A stretch of DNA of 64,000 nt, taken from positions 1,116,001 to 1,180,000 of the forward strand of contig NZ_JAHKRR010000001.1 in NCBI RefSeq assembly GCF_018863395.1. The letters are read 5' to 3'. This document shows, piece by piece, positions 9,620 through 18,683 of this stretch (position 1 is its first letter; each line of letters begins with the position of its first letter). The notes beneath the pieces are model-generated. The model was not told the DNA's origin and searched no databases. It worked only from the letters and a program-made list of their open reading frames with translations. The stretch comes from Sinomicrobium weinanense (GTDB taxonomy: Bacteria; Bacteroidota; Bacteroidia; Flavobacteriales; Flavobacteriaceae). The position numbers and the translations under genes are program-made.

Positions 9620-9648
9620 ACCCACAAAGTAAGATTCATGCTATAAGC

Positions 9649-9735
9649 CTGTCTTGAGCTCGCCTGCACTGATCCCTTTGGTAGACTCAGGATAAACTAA
9701 AGCCGAAGTGTCGAAGGGCCTGCCCTGAGGTAGTT
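9649..9735. repeat. Dispersed CTTCGACTACGCTCAGG-type repeat
   Basis: The stretch includes GTAGACTCAGGATAAACT, GTGTCGAAGGG and CCTGCCCTGAGG. These pieces belong to the same family as copies near 12440, 40610, 46745, 54065, 59605, 61196 and 63470. It has no coding capacity and lies between convergent genes. Confidence 0.55.
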
Positions 9736-9740
9736 GATTC

Positions 9741-10934
9741 TTATTTCCCTTCCAGGTGCTTTTTCCGGAGCAGTGCTTCCAGGTAGTAATAGTCGGCGTA
9801 AACCAGAGGTACGTCCACTTCGCTTCCGGACGGTTTGGAGCCTACACTGTGCAGTAGTATAAAGCCCTGTGCACCTCCTTCCGGAGCTGTGTATACTGTG
9901 GAAAGGGATTTTATGATCTTATCGGCAGCACTGCGATACTTTTTTCCTGCTTTGCTGAAGGTACTCAGTTCATACAAAGCCGAGGCTATTACAGCGGCTG
10001 CGGAAACATCTCTTTCCTCGTTAGGGATCTCCGGGGCATCGAAATCCCAGTAAGGTACCAGATCGGCAGGCATATTGGGGTGGTTAAGGATGCAAGCTGC
10101 GATCTTATCAGCTTGTTGTAAATACTCCTTGTTCCCGGTTTCCCTGTAACACATGCTATAACCGTAAAGCCCCCAGGCCTGTCCCCTGGCCCAGGCCGAT
10201 CCGTCACTGTATCCCTGGTGGGTATTCCTTTTTTCTACGGCACCGGTCACGGGGTCATACCCGATAACGTGGTAGGAGCTGTTGTCTTTGCGGAAATGAT
10301 TTTTCAGGGTGGTGTTGGCATGGCTGACGGCTACCTCATAAAAAACTGAATCTCCTGTGATCTCCGTGGCTGCAAAAAGCAATTCCAGGTTCATCATATT
10401 ATCGATGATCACCGGGAATTTCCATTTGTCCTTATTATGGTCCCAAGAGCGTATGGCTCCGACAGCAGGGTTAAAGCGCTTTATCAGGGTTTTGGCCGAC
10501 TGTACGATCACATCGCGATAATCCCTGTTTTTGGTAAGCCTGTACCCATTTCCAAAGCTGCAATAGACCTTAAACCCCATATCGTGGGTCCCGGCATTCC
10601 ATTTTTCCTTTTCTATACCGGCTGTAAAAGTTTCTGCATTTTTGAGCCATACACTATCCCTGTTGTATTCGTACAGGTACCACAATACTCCCGGGAAAAA
10701 ACCACTCGTCCAGTCGCCGGAATGGACCAGGCGGAGTTTCCCGGATGGTTCCAGGTTACGGGGGGAAATGCCTTTGCCATCGCCCTCCTTTTTTTCCTTT
10801 TCCACAGCGTTCAGCATAATCCCCGTTTGTTTTTCGGCATGCCGAAAGGCCCGGTCTACATCGGTCTGTTGTGCTGTACAGGAAAAAACAAGCAGCAGGG
10901 ATAAGAGAAGAAAGTAAAGTTTTTTATACATCAT
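9741..10934 (-). CDS. GH88 unsaturated glucuronyl hydrolase (lipoprotein)
   Basis: 397 residues with a lipobox ending at Cys19 (LLLVFSC). The (alpha/alpha)6-barrel signature of GH88 is clear: SGDWTSGFFPGVLWYLYE, THDMGFKVYCSFG (Asp), IDNMMNLELLF (second Asp), SDGSAWARGQAWGLYGY and VPYWDFDAPEIP. GH88 enzymes hydrate the 4,5-double bond of oligosaccharides made by polysaccharide lyases, releasing the unsaturated uronic acid. With the GH105 gene upstream on the same strand it points to a lyase-cleaved acidic glycan. A good -7 box lies at 10985-10978, so it has its own promoter. Confidence 0.92.
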   Translation of the reverse strand: MMYKKLYFLLLSLLLVFSCTAQQTDVDRAFRHAEKQTGIMLNAVEKEKKEGDGKGISPRNLEPSGKLRLVHSGDWTSGFFPGVLWYLYEYNRDSVWLKNAETFTAGIEKEKWNAGTHDMGFKVYCSFGNGYRLTKNRDYRDVIVQSAKTLIKRFNPAVGAIRSWDHNKDKWKFPVIIDNMMNLELLFAATEITGDSVFYEVAVSHANTTLKNHFRKDNSSYHVIGYDPVTGAVEKRNTHQGYSDGSAWARGQAWGLYGYSMCYRETGNKEYLQQADKIAACILNHPNMPADLVPYWDFDAPEIPNEERDVSAAAVIASALYELSTFSKAGKKYRSAADKIIKSLSTVYTAPEGGAQGFILLHSVGSKPSGSEVDVPLVYADYYYLEALLRKKHLEGK

Positions 10935-10977
10935 TGTTGGTTTTTAATATCAATAAGTGAGATTGGATCTTCAAGTT

Positions 10978-10985
10978 CAAAACTA
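10978..10985 (-). promoter_or_regulatory. -7 box for GH88 gene (TAGTTTTG on minus strand)
   Basis: Plus-strand CAAAACTA reads TAGTTTTG on the minus strand, an exact TAnnTTTG match, 43 bases before the GH88 start codon. Confidence 0.5.
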
Positions 10986-11096
10986 AGCACCTCCCTTATG
11001 TTTTTATTATGCTTTTTTAACCTGACATTATACGATATTGGCCATTTTCGGAAAAAGGACGGAACTGTATCAAGAGGATTTTTTTTTGCCCTGGAA

Positions 11097-12233
11097 TCAG
11101 CGCAGCAAGGCGGTGGTACACCACAGCACGGGGGCCTGCCCGTGCATATCCCCCACTATACGTTTCCGGTCGAGGTAATACTGTCTGTTGTTCTTTTTAT
11201 TGGTCCCCTGGCACACTTCCCGCACATCGCCATCGGGATTGATATAACCGGTCAGGGCTATCCAGCCTTTTCTCGCTGCCGGGCCGTATATCTCCTTGTC
11301 GAGCCATCCCTGTTTAACCCCGGTGATCATGGCAAAGGTGAACATCCCGGTACAGGAGGTTTCGGGCCACGAACCGGGATCGTCGACAAGCTGCCGCCAC
11401 ATACCGTCTTCAGCCTGATATTTCAGCAGGGAGGCCATCATGGTCTTATATCCTTTCATGATACGCGGATAATCCGGGTTCTCTTCGGGGAGTGAACGGA
11501 GCAACTCGGCCATCCCGGCTGCCATCCACCCGTTACCCCTTCCCCAGTAAAAAGGGACGTCGGGGGCATGATAGAACAATCCGTTGGGCTTTTGTAAGGT
11601 ATCGAGATATACCGTCATTTCCCGGGCGGCGCGTTCCATGTATTTCAGATCTCCCGTAGCCCTGTATGCCTGGGATTGTATGGCAGTGATCATATACATA
11701 TCATCTATCCACATACGGGTTTGCCAGGTAAGCCCCTTATCGTAATAAATGTGGGACTCCGGGGTTACCCTGGGGCCTTCCGGAGGCCCCCACTGTTTGT
11801 CTGCAAAGCCTTTTCCCATCTCCAAGTATTTTTGTTTGCCGGTCTGCATGTACAGTTCCAGGGGTACGGTACCGAAAACGGTATAATCGACATGATCGGG
11901 ATAAGGCACAAGATCTGCCTTTTCTGAGAGCAGTGGTTTAAAACGTTGCTCGAGACGCCGCGTCAGTACTGTATCTTTTATTTGTCCGGAAAAAGTAAGT
12001 GCTCCATACCAGGCACATACTTCGGAATAGGTGAGATTATTTGGTTCGCCCGGCCTGCCAAAATTCTGATAGGGTACGGCCAGAAAACGTTCTGTTACTT
12101 TCTGGCCTACTTCCCGTGGAGCCGCTCCATCGGGAAAATCCTTAAAATATTTGTCTGTTCCGGTGCTTTGGGGATCCTTACAGCCCAGGAGCAGCATACC
12201 GAGCATTACGGGGACCTGCCATCTTTTATTCAT
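11097..12233 (-). CDS. GH105 unsaturated rhamnogalacturonyl-type hydrolase (lipoprotein)
   Basis: The frame extends to 12263, but the second Met at 12233 begins a proper SPII signal (MNKRWQVPVMLGMLLLGC, Cys18), giving 378 residues. GH105 hallmarks are PDHVDYTVFGT, TWQTRMWIDDMYMI (catalytic Asp), FYHAPDVPFYWGRGNGWMAAGMAELL and ETSCTGMFTFAM. Family members cleave unsaturated galacturonyl or glucuronyl residues from lyase products of pectin, ulvan and related glycans. It probably works with the GH88 enzyme 162 bases downstream. Confidence 0.92.
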   Translation of the reverse strand: MNKRWQVPVMLGMLLLGCKDPQSTGTDKYFKDFPDGAAPREVGQKVTERFLAVPYQNFGRPGEPNNLTYSEVCAWYGALTFSGQIKDTVLTRRLEQRFKPLLSEKADLVPYPDHVDYTVFGTVPLELYMQTGKQKYLEMGKGFADKQWGPPEGPRVTPESHIYYDKGLTWQTRMWIDDMYMITAIQSQAYRATGDLKYMERAAREMTVYLDTLQKPNGLFYHAPDVPFYWGRGNGWMAAGMAELLRSLPEENPDYPRIMKGYKTMMASLLKYQAEDGMWRQLVDDPGSWPETSCTGMFTFAMITGVKQGWLDKEIYGPAARKGWIALTGYINPDGDVREVCQGTNKKNNRQYYLDRKRIVGDMHGQAPVLWCTTALLR

Positions 12234-12263
12234 CGTTGTTCTGCGGTTAGGGTTTTCAATCAA

Positions 12264-12595
12264 AAGTCAAACCGGTTGCAGGGGCTTTTCCATGCACCAG
12301 GTTATTTTGACAAGTTAAGGATAACAGCAGAACAAATATGGTCTGTTTTTAACCGGGTATTATATTTTTTTTGCAGATTACTAACAGAGGATTGTGTTTT
12401 CCTGAAAATAAAAAGGAGCTATCTAAAAAGCCTATACCCGCCATGTTGAACTTGCCTGTACTGAGTACAATCGAAGTGTTTCAACATCCCATTGCACTGA
12501 TCGGACAGTGAGGATGAGACCCTGAAACAAGTTCAGGGCGACGTAAAGGCTACTTTTAGATAGCTCCCCTTATATTTCTGTAAAACAGCTTTTTA
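12264..12595. repeat. Intergenic region with ~160-bp palindromic MITE-like element
   Basis: The outer arms are AAAAGGAGCTATCTAAAAAGCC (12411-12432, positions only) and its near reverse complement at 12548-12571. Inner pieces also pair (TTGAACTTG near 12445 with CAAGTTCAG near 12530). The interior contains the TGAGTACAATCGAAGTGTT piece of the dispersed repeat family. It has no coding capacity. The element sits directly downstream of lon and could fold at the end of the lon transcript. Confidence 0.6.
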
Positions 12596-15046
12596 TTAAA
12601 GTTCCTTGGCGTTCTTTACCTTCTGTGAGGTAATGGCCAGTTGAAGCACTTCGCTCATATCGGTAACATAGTGGAAAGTAAGTCCCTTGAGGTATTCGGG
12701 CTTTATTTCCTCGATGTCTCTCCTGTTCTCTTCACAGAGCAGTATTTCCTTGATACGGGCCCTTTTGGCGGCCAGTATCTTTTCTTTGATACCGCCTACG
12801 GGCAGTACCTTTCCTCTCAGGGTAATCTCCCCGGTCATGGCGATGTTCTTTTTAACTTTTCGCTGGGTAAAGAGCGACACCAGTGAAGTCAGCATGGTTA
12901 CCCCTGCACTCGGGCCATCCTTGGGGGTGGCTCCTTCGGGAACGTGGATATGCACATTATAGTTACTGAACACTTCGGGATTAATGCCGAGGTCTTCCGC
13001 ATTGGCTTTGATGTACTCCATGGCAATGGTGGCAGACTCCTTCATGACCTTCCCCAGGTTCCCGGTTATGGTAAGGGTTCCTTTGCCACGGGAGAGTATA
13101 GACTCTATAAAGAGAATATCCCCTCCTACGCTGGTCCAGGCCAGTCCGGTAACCACTCCGGCCACTTCGTTATTTTCGTACTTATCGCGCTCCATTCGGG
13201 CGGGGCCGAGGACCTTTTCTATGTCTTCTATGGAAACCTTGATATTGTACTCTTCTTCCATAGCAATAGATTTGGCGGCATAGCGCACCATTTTGGCGAT
13301 CTGTTTTTCCAGGCCGCGCACTCCGGATTCTCTGGTATAGCCTTCGACGATCTTTTCGAGGCCTTTTTTTCCTATTTTCATGTCATCAGAAGTCAGGCCG
13401 TGTTCTTTCAGTTGCTTGGGCAACAGATGCCTTTTGGCGATCTCCACTTTTTCTTCTATGGTATACCCGGTAACGTTGATGACTTCCATACGGTCGCGCA
13501 ATGCGGGCTGTATGGTGCTTAAATTGTTGGCTGTGGCTATGAACATGACCTTGGAAAGGTCGTAGCCGAGCTCCAGGAAGTTATCATAAAAAGCAGTGTT
13601 TTGTTCCGGGTCGAGCACTTCGAGCATGGCCGAAGAAGGGTCTCCTGCGTGGCTGGAAGTGAGTTTATCGATCTCATCCAATACAAAAACGGGATTGGAA
13701 GTACCTGCTTTTTTCAGGGACTGTATGATCCTTCCGGGCATAGCCCCGATATAGGTTTTCCGGTGCCCCCTGATCTCGGCTTCATCGCGCAGTCCGCCCA
13801 GCGACATTCTTACATATTCCCTGCCCAGCGCCTCGGCAATGGATTTACCCAGGGAGGTCTTCCCAACTCCGGGAGGGCCGTACAGGCACAGTATGGGCGA
13901 TTTCATGTCATTGCGCAATTTCAGTACGGCGAGGTATTCGATGATCCTCCGCTTTACCTCATCGAGCCCGTATTGGTCCCTGTCCAGGATGCGCTGCGCC
14001 CTTTTCAGGTCGAACTTGTCTTTGGAATAGGTGTCCCAGGGCAGTTCCAGCAGCAGGTCCAGATAGTTCCGTTGAATGGAATATTCGGCCACCTGCGGGT
14101 TCATGCGTTGTAGTTTGGCCAGTTCCCGCTCAAAGTGTTCTTTTACCTTGTCGTCCCATTTTTTTCCTTTGGCCTTCTTCTGCATTTCTTCGATCTCCTC
14201 TTCGTAAGATACCCCGCCGAGTTCTTCCTGTATGGTCTTCATCTGCTGATGCAGGAAGTATTCGCGCTGTTGCTGGTCCATATCGTGGCGTACCTTGGAC
14301 TGGATATCTATTTTCAGTTCCAGTTTCTGGAATTCTACATTGAGGTATTTTAAGGTAGCCAGCGCCCTTTCCCGAAGGTTGTTCATAGACAGGAGTTCCT
14401 GTTTTTCCTCCACACTAAGGTTCATGTTGGAAGAGACAAAGTTGATCAGGAAAGATCCGCTTTCTATGTTTTTGATGGCAAAGGATGCTTCTGAAGGGAT
14501 GTTGGGACTGTTCTTTATGATCTGAAGGGCCAGTTCCTTGATAGATTCAATGATGGCCAGGAATTCGGGATCATCCCGTTCCGGTCTTACCTCTCCTACT
14601 TCCCTTACCTTGGCCTGCATATAAGGTTCCGTGACCACTACCTGGTCTATTTCGAAACGCTTTTTCCCCTGGATGATTACCGTGGTATTGCCGTCGGGCA
14701 TCTGTAATACCCGGAGGATACGGGCCACGGTGCCCAGGTTGTTGATATCTTCTACGGCAGGGTTTTCTACTTCTTCATCTTTCTGGGATACCACCCCGAT
14801 CACCTTATCGCCATTATTGGCATCCTTGATCAACCGGATGGACTTGTCCCTTCCGGCCGTAATAGGTATCACTACACCCGGAAACAACACGGTGTTCCGC
14901 AAGGGCAGTATGGGGAGCTCCCTTGGCAGTTCTTCCCTGTTGATCTCTTCCTCGTCTTCCGGGGTCATTAACGGTATAAGCTCTGCGTCTTCGTCAATAC
15001 CCTGAAATGACAAACTGTCAATATTTAAAAACTTTGATTTAGCCAT
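12596..15046 (-). CDS. lon: ATP-dependent Lon protease
   Basis: 816 residues, full length for LonA. The N-terminal substrate domain ([18 protein letters not shown]) is followed by a coiled-coil linker, then the AAA+ module with Walker [10 protein letters not shown] and Walker [10 protein letters not shown]. The C-terminal protease domain has [11 protein letters not shown] (nucleophile Ser713) and GGIKEK (Lys756). It is a soluble hexameric protease that degrades misfolded and regulatory proteins. It is monocistronic, with a 318-bp upstream gap; a heat-shock-type promoter is expected but was not identified. Confidence 0.98.
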   Translation of the reverse strand: MAKSKFLNIDSLSFQGIDEDAELIPLMTPEDEEEINREELPRELPILPLRNTVLFPGVVIPITAGRDKSIRLIKDANNGDKVIGVVSQKDEEVENPAVEDINNLGTVARILRVLQMPDGNTTVIIQGKKRFEIDQVVVTEPYMQAKVREVGEVRPERDDPEFLAIIESIKELALQIIKNSPNIPSEASFAIKNIESGSFLINFVSSNMNLSVEEKQELLSMNNLRERALATLKYLNVEFQKLELKIDIQSKVRHDMDQQQREYFLHQQMKTIQEELGGVSYEEEIEEMQKKAKGKKWDDKVKEHFERELAKLQRMNPQVAEYSIQRNYLDLLLELPWDTYSKDKFDLKRAQRILDRDQYGLDEVKRRIIEYLAVLKLRNDMKSPILCLYGPPGVGKTSLGKSIAEALGREYVRMSLGGLRDEAEIRGHRKTYIGAMPGRIIQSLKKAGTSNPVFVLDEIDKLTSSHAGDPSSAMLEVLDPEQNTAFYDNFLELGYDLSKVMFIATANNLSTIQPALRDRMEVINVTGYTIEEKVEIAKRHLLPKQLKEHGLTSDDMKIGKKGLEKIVEGYTRESGVRGLEKQIAKMVRYAAKSIAMEEEYNIKVSIEDIEKVLGPARMERDKYENNEVAGVVTGLAWTSVGGDILFIESILSRGKGTLTITGNLGKVMKESATIAMEYIKANAEDLGINPEVFSNYNVHIHVPEGATPKDGPSAGVTMLTSLVSLFTQRKVKKNIAMTGEITLRGKVLPVGGIKEKILAAKRARIKEILLCEENRRDIEEIKPEYLKGLTFHYVTDMSEVLQLAITSQKVKNAKEL

Positions 15047-15364
15047 AATTTTTTATACGTCATTCTGTCATTGCAACAGATTAAAAAACAAACAATTGTT
15101 CAATATTTAACTTTCTAAAAATCAATATACAAACAAACTCAGCCACTTAAAGGCACTAGCATATCGCAATAGTTATGCCAAGTGCTATCGTAATGGGGCT
15201 ACCTTGGTTTCAGAGTATGGTGGACATTGTTAAATCGATTGCCAAATCACTATAATTCATGTTCTTATTGCAACAAAATCATAAAAAAACATGAATAATC
15301 TGCAAATTTTATGTAAATTAGATACTACACCCTATGAAATCAATAATCTTAAAATCCCTGTGTT
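15047..15364. other. Intergenic region lon / exported protein
   Basis: 318 bp between divergent genes, AT-rich on both flanks. A weak inverted pair TTCATGTT / AACATGAA lies at about 15256-15297. No exact TAnnTTTG box was seen on either strand, and no gene was found. Confidence 0.35.
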
Positions 15365-15820
15365 ATGAAAAATTTCATTTATGTCTTAGCCACTGTGTTC
15401 CTGGCTACCGTGTTTCTCGCCTGGAATCATTCCCAGGATACTGAAAAAGCCCGGCCGCTTTCACTTGAAGGTGTATGGGAACTGGTGAATTATTATACTT
15501 ATGAAGAGAATGAGGTCATAGACAGCTTTCCGAATTCTGAAGGATACCGTCAGGTAAAAATGTACAAGGACGGGAAAGTGATGTGGACCAGAAAAGTCCC
15601 GACAGACTCTACACAGTGGTATGGTTACGGTGGATATATTACCACAGATACGAGCCTGGTTGAAACACTGGAATACGGTTCTGCCAGTATGATGCGGATC
15701 ATAGATACTTCCAGAGTGTTCTCATTTGAGTTGCAGGGAGGAAAAGACTGGTTCCGGCAGATCAGCATCAACGAGAACGGCGACAGAACCTTTTCAGAAA
15801 ATTATATCCGGATCAAATAA
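15365..15820 (+). CDS. Small exported lipocalin-like protein of unknown function
   Basis: 151 residues with a signal peptide (FIYVLATVFLATVFLA) that includes a short in-frame repeat (ATVFLATVFLA). The mature part begins with a lipocalin-like motif (SLEGVWELVNYY) and then predicted beta strands ending FSENYIRIK. The GxW...ENYIRIK layout is common in Bacteroidota lipocalin-like proteins of unknown ligand. No operon partner is visible. Confidence 0.6.
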   Translation: MKNFIYVLATVFLATVFLAWNHSQDTEKARPLSLEGVWELVNYYTYEENEVIDSFPNSEGYRQVKMYKDGKVMWTRKVPTDSTQWYGYGGYITTDTSLVETLEYGSASMMRIIDTSRVFSFELQGGKDWFRQISINENGDRTFSENYIRIK

Positions 15821-15878
15821 GAAAAACAAACTCCGTGGATGCCCCCGGATCACCCCGGGAGCGGTGAAAGAGAACCAA

Positions 15879-16658
15879 CTATCGGGACACCGCCAGTATT
15901 TTCTTTACGAGGCCTATTTGCCCCAGGTGGTAGATATCGTGTTGTATAATGCCTTCCAGCATGTAATCTAAAGTATCCCCTCCGGGCACTGTTTCCAGGA
16001 GAAAATCATCCGTTTTATTGTTTAGCAACCTTATGATTTCTGCCTGGGTTTGCTCCAGTTCTCCCCATAAGGTACCCCATCCCTTCTGCCTTAGCTCTTT
16101 TACCGGCAGAAAATTCAGGGTTTCGACAGTATTATCCCTGTAATTCATATCTCCTGTGGCATACCTGATAAAAACCGTTCGCCAGTAAATACAATGCCAA
16201 ATAATCTCGGCAATGCTGTGTACGCCCGGAACAGGTTGCTCAAAAGCCTGGCTATGGCTTACATCTTTTAATTTTTCACAGAAACTCTCCGAGTGCCAGC
16301 TTTCCCCGTTAAACAACTCGTTTACCTGCCTTGTATAGTCCTTAATCCTGCTATTAGATACCGTAAAGGTCTCACAGTGCTTTACATTCTCTTCAAACTC
16401 CAGTAGCATATCCTTGTCTTCGGGATAATACTTTGCCTTCTCCATATCCTCCCCTGTAAAAGATCTTACCGCATCCGGCCCCGTCCATTCGGTCACCGTA
16501 TAAAAATCGCAGTGCTCCTTTCCCGGCGCCCTCCATACTTTTGCAGAGCGGTTGCCCTTGCATTGCAGGTATTCCGAAGTGCCCTGGTTCAGGAGGAACC
16601 AGAGGTATTTGTCCGCATCTTCCGGCCTGGTGCGGCCATGCCATATCCTTGTTAGCAT
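15879..16658 (-). CDS. Fusion of antibiotic-biosynthesis-monooxygenase-like and DinB domains
   Basis: 259 residues. Residues about 1-95 look like a ferredoxin-like ABM domain (MLTRIWHGRTRPEDADKY, FYTVTEWTG). Residues about 105-255 form a DinB/YfiT four-helix bundle with the His triad pattern: IAEIIWHCIYWR and IIQHDIYHLGQIG supply the metal ligands. DinB-fold proteins are metal-dependent thiol transferases or detoxifying enzymes. The fusion suggests one protein that handles a small aromatic or electrophilic compound; this is inference. It is divergent from a CGNR zinc-finger regulator with palindromes between them. Confidence 0.75.
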   Translation of the reverse strand: MLTRIWHGRTRPEDADKYLWFLLNQGTSEYLQCKGNRSAKVWRAPGKEHCDFYTVTEWTGPDAVRSFTGEDMEKAKYYPEDKDMLLEFEENVKHCETFTVSNSRIKDYTRQVNELFNGESWHSESFCEKLKDVSHSQAFEQPVPGVHSIAEIIWHCIYWRTVFIRYATGDMNYRDNTVETLNFLPVKELRQKGWGTLWGELEQTQAEIIRLLNNKTDDFLLETVPGGDTLDYMLEGIIQHDIYHLGQIGLVKKILAVSR

Positions 16659-16690
16659 TGTACTGTTTTTAGGTTAATGAATGAATTGAC

Positions 16691-16698
16691 TATCTTTG
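16691..16698 (+). promoter_or_regulatory. -7 box TATCTTTG for the CGNR regulator gene
   Basis: An exact TAnnTTTG match, 63 bases before the ATG at 16762. The predicted start point falls at the left arm of the palindrome at 16700. Confidence 0.5.
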
Positions 16699-16699
16699 C

Positions 16700-16752
16700 T
16701 TTACTATTAAAAATATTTTAGATAGTAAAATTAATTTATTTTACCAGTAAAA
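16700..16752. promoter_or_regulatory. Candidate operator: two TTTAC...GTAAA palindromes
   Basis: First site: TTTACTAT (16700-16707) and ATAGTAAA (16722-16729), a perfect 8-bp pair 14 bases apart. Second site: TTTTAC-CA-GTAAAA (16739-16752). They share the TTTAC/GTAAA half-site and fill the gap between the divergent CGNR and ABM-DinB genes, so they are good candidates for CGNR binding and autoregulation. Confidence 0.45.
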
Positions 16753-16761
16753 CAAATACTA

Positions 16762-17361
16762 ATGGTAAAAAAATATTCCATAAACAATATCCGTCTCGAC
16801 GGGGGGACGCTTTGTCTGGACTTTGTCAATACGGTACACGATCGTAAAAAAGAGCCGCTGCCTGACTATCTCTTGCACACAGATGATCTCGTGGCCTGGG
16901 GGATCCGCCTTGAATTGCTTCCGGAAAATACCCTGACACTGGCAGCCACCCAAAAGGGAAAGGATCCACTGAAGGAGGCCATTATCTTTCGCGAGTTGTT
17001 ATACCGTATTTTTTTTGCATTGGGCAAAGACGGATCCATTGTCCCGGAGGACCTGAAAACCTTTAACCATTACTTGTCTCACTACCTGCCATACCTGCGG
17101 ATAACAAAAGAGAATAACGGTTTTGACAGGACATGGGAACTCCCGGCAGAAGAAGTTTCCCGGATCATCGCCCCGGTTTTACTGGATGCGTACGACCTTA
17201 TATTATCGGATAAACTGCACCGGGTTAAAGAGTGCCCGAATTGTGGCTGGCTCTTTTTCGATGCAACCAAAAACGGCAGGCGCCGATGGTGCAGCATGAA
17301 GAGTTGCGGCAGCAGTGTCAAGGCTTTGGAGTGGTATCACAGGCAGAAGAAAAAGGGGTAG
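16762..17361 (+). CDS. CGNR zinc-finger / ABATE-domain regulator
   Basis: 199 residues. The N-terminal ABATE domain has LDGGTLCLDFVNTVHDR. The C-terminal CGNR zinc finger has ECPNCGWLFFDATKNGRRRWCSMKSCGSS, with all four Cys, and is followed by a basic tail. Such proteins are stress-induced putative transcription regulators. The gene is divergent from the ABM-DinB fusion at a distance of 103 bases, and the shared gap carries palindromes, so local regulation is likely. Confidence 0.9.
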   Translation: MVKKYSINNIRLDGGTLCLDFVNTVHDRKKEPLPDYLLHTDDLVAWGIRLELLPENTLTLAATQKGKDPLKEAIIFRELLYRIFFALGKDGSIVPEDLKTFNHYLSHYLPYLRITKENNGFDRTWELPAEEVSRIIAPVLLDAYDLILSDKLHRVKECPNCGWLFFDATKNGRRRWCSMKSCGSSVKALEWYHRQKKKG

Positions 17362-17465
17362 TTTTGGAGTTGTTGAGCTGATTGGTTTGGGCCGATAAGG
17401 TGTTGGTTGATCAGTATTACAACCTGCAGCAACCGGAAACTGGGAACCGGCAACCGCCCTTAAAA
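17362..17465. repeat. Short dispersed intergenic repeat (CCGGAAACTGGGAACCGGCAACC type)
   Basis: The stretch 17430-17456 (AACCGGAAACTGGGAACCGG and on) matches the CCAGTTGCCGGTTACAGG and AACCCGAAACTGGCAACCC pieces at 25727-25850, some in inverse orientation. It lies between convergent genes and is non-coding. Confidence 0.5.
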
Positions 17466-18557
17466 CTAAACCACCAACTTCACCGCCACAAGCAAAACTT
17501 CCTGTTCCTTACCTTTCAGTTTAATAGCTCCGAGGTGACGGATAGTAAAGTTATTTTCGAAATCCAGTTCGGAAAACAGGTCGGATGTGGCTATGACCTC
17601 TTCCCGGTACTTGGTGCACATTCCCAGGATACGGGAGGTAGTGTTCAGCACATCTCCGGAATAGGTAATGTCGCGTTTTACCACTCCGATCTCTCCGGCC
17701 ACTACCCTGCCGCAATGTATGCCTGCCTTAAAGGAAGGTACTATACCATAACGTCGTATATATTTGTCTTTTTTCTGATCTATATGTTTTTTCATTTCAG
17801 AAAAACACCGGATGCACTGAAGGTTTTCCACACCTTCTTTGAACTTCCATACCACAACCACCTCATCTCCCACATACTGATAGATGTTTCCGTGGTTTTC
17901 CAGGATAGGGTCGGTGATGTCCGCAAAAAAATCCTTGAGCAGGGCGTGGTAGGCTTCGTTGCCCAAACGTTCGGCTATGGCCGTAGAAGAGTTCAGGTCC
18001 AGGAACATAAATATCCTTTTTTCCGTTTTGGGCGTATTGTATTTTCCCATGATGATATTCCAGAAAGTATCGGGGCCATATTTGCTGTTCATCTGGAGGA
18101 GCAGCTGGGTCATCACCACGATAAACGACCATACCATCCCGTTCTTTACCGGGTAGCTGTCCGTGACAAAGTCGTAAAACGCTTCTCTGGAAACAGGATC
18201 ATACAAAGGCCTCCCGGTCTGGAAAGGCACAATGATCGCTGCCATGATAAACGTAATAAGGGCAATGATACAAACAAAAGTAACACTTACAAACAGGATG
18301 GTATACCAGTAGGGTTTATCACGGTATTTTACATTGATATAAAAGACCAGCAAACTCCCTCCGATCAATGCCCCTATAAGCCCGCCTCCTACATTACGCA
18401 TTACAGAAATGGCAAACGAATAATCTGCCGTGGGGCCCAGGGAAGTCCTGGTATGCAGGATCAGGTGGTCGTAAACTGCAATAATAAAGCCCAGGACCAT
18501 CCAGGCTATGACAATGGCCAATAATTGTTTAAGTTTGAGTTGCAGCCCCCTTTTCAC
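17466..18557 (-). CDS. Membrane-bound class III adenylate/guanylate cyclase
   Basis: 363 residues. Four to five N-terminal hydrophobic segments (about 12-30, 52-75, 84-112, 140-155) lead into a CYTH-independent class III catalytic domain at about 175-355. The metal-binding Asp are in FLDLNSST and YVGDEVVVVW. GIHCGRVVAGEIG and VKRDITYSGDVLNTTSRI are the usual purine and ribose-binding region. It would make cAMP or cGMP at the inner membrane; which one is not decided by the motifs. It is monocistronic, and no cyclic-nucleotide effector is adjacent, although a Crp-like gene lies at 31844. Confidence 0.88.
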   Translation of the reverse strand: MKRGLQLKLKQLLAIVIAWMVLGFIIAVYDHLILHTRTSLGPTADYSFAISVMRNVGGGLIGALIGGSLLVFYINVKYRDKPYWYTILFVSVTFVCIIALITFIMAAIIVPFQTGRPLYDPVSREAFYDFVTDSYPVKNGMVWSFIVVMTQLLLQMNSKYGPDTFWNIIMGKYNTPKTEKRIFMFLDLNSSTAIAERLGNEAYHALLKDFFADITDPILENHGNIYQYVGDEVVVVWKFKEGVENLQCIRCFSEMKKHIDQKKDKYIRRYGIVPSFKAGIHCGRVVAGEIGVVKRDITYSGDVLNTTSRILGMCTKYREEVIATSDLFSELDFENNFTIRHLGAIKLKGKEQEVLLVAVKLVV

Positions 18558-18683
18558 TTGTTGAATTTTCCCGGGATGTATCCCGGCAGCTTAATTCAAC
18601 TAAGTTAACAATTTTTTTAATGTTTTTGTACAGGTATACTTCCGGGCAAAAGAAAGGTTAAGTTCAGGGATGGAAGGTTATAA

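Noticed and set aside
17382-18524. A 380-codon open frame on the plus strand, antisense to the cyclase gene
   Set aside because: Its translation lacks any recognisable domain and is rich in His and Gly as expected from mirrored codons; the minus-strand cyclase has clear catalytic motifs.
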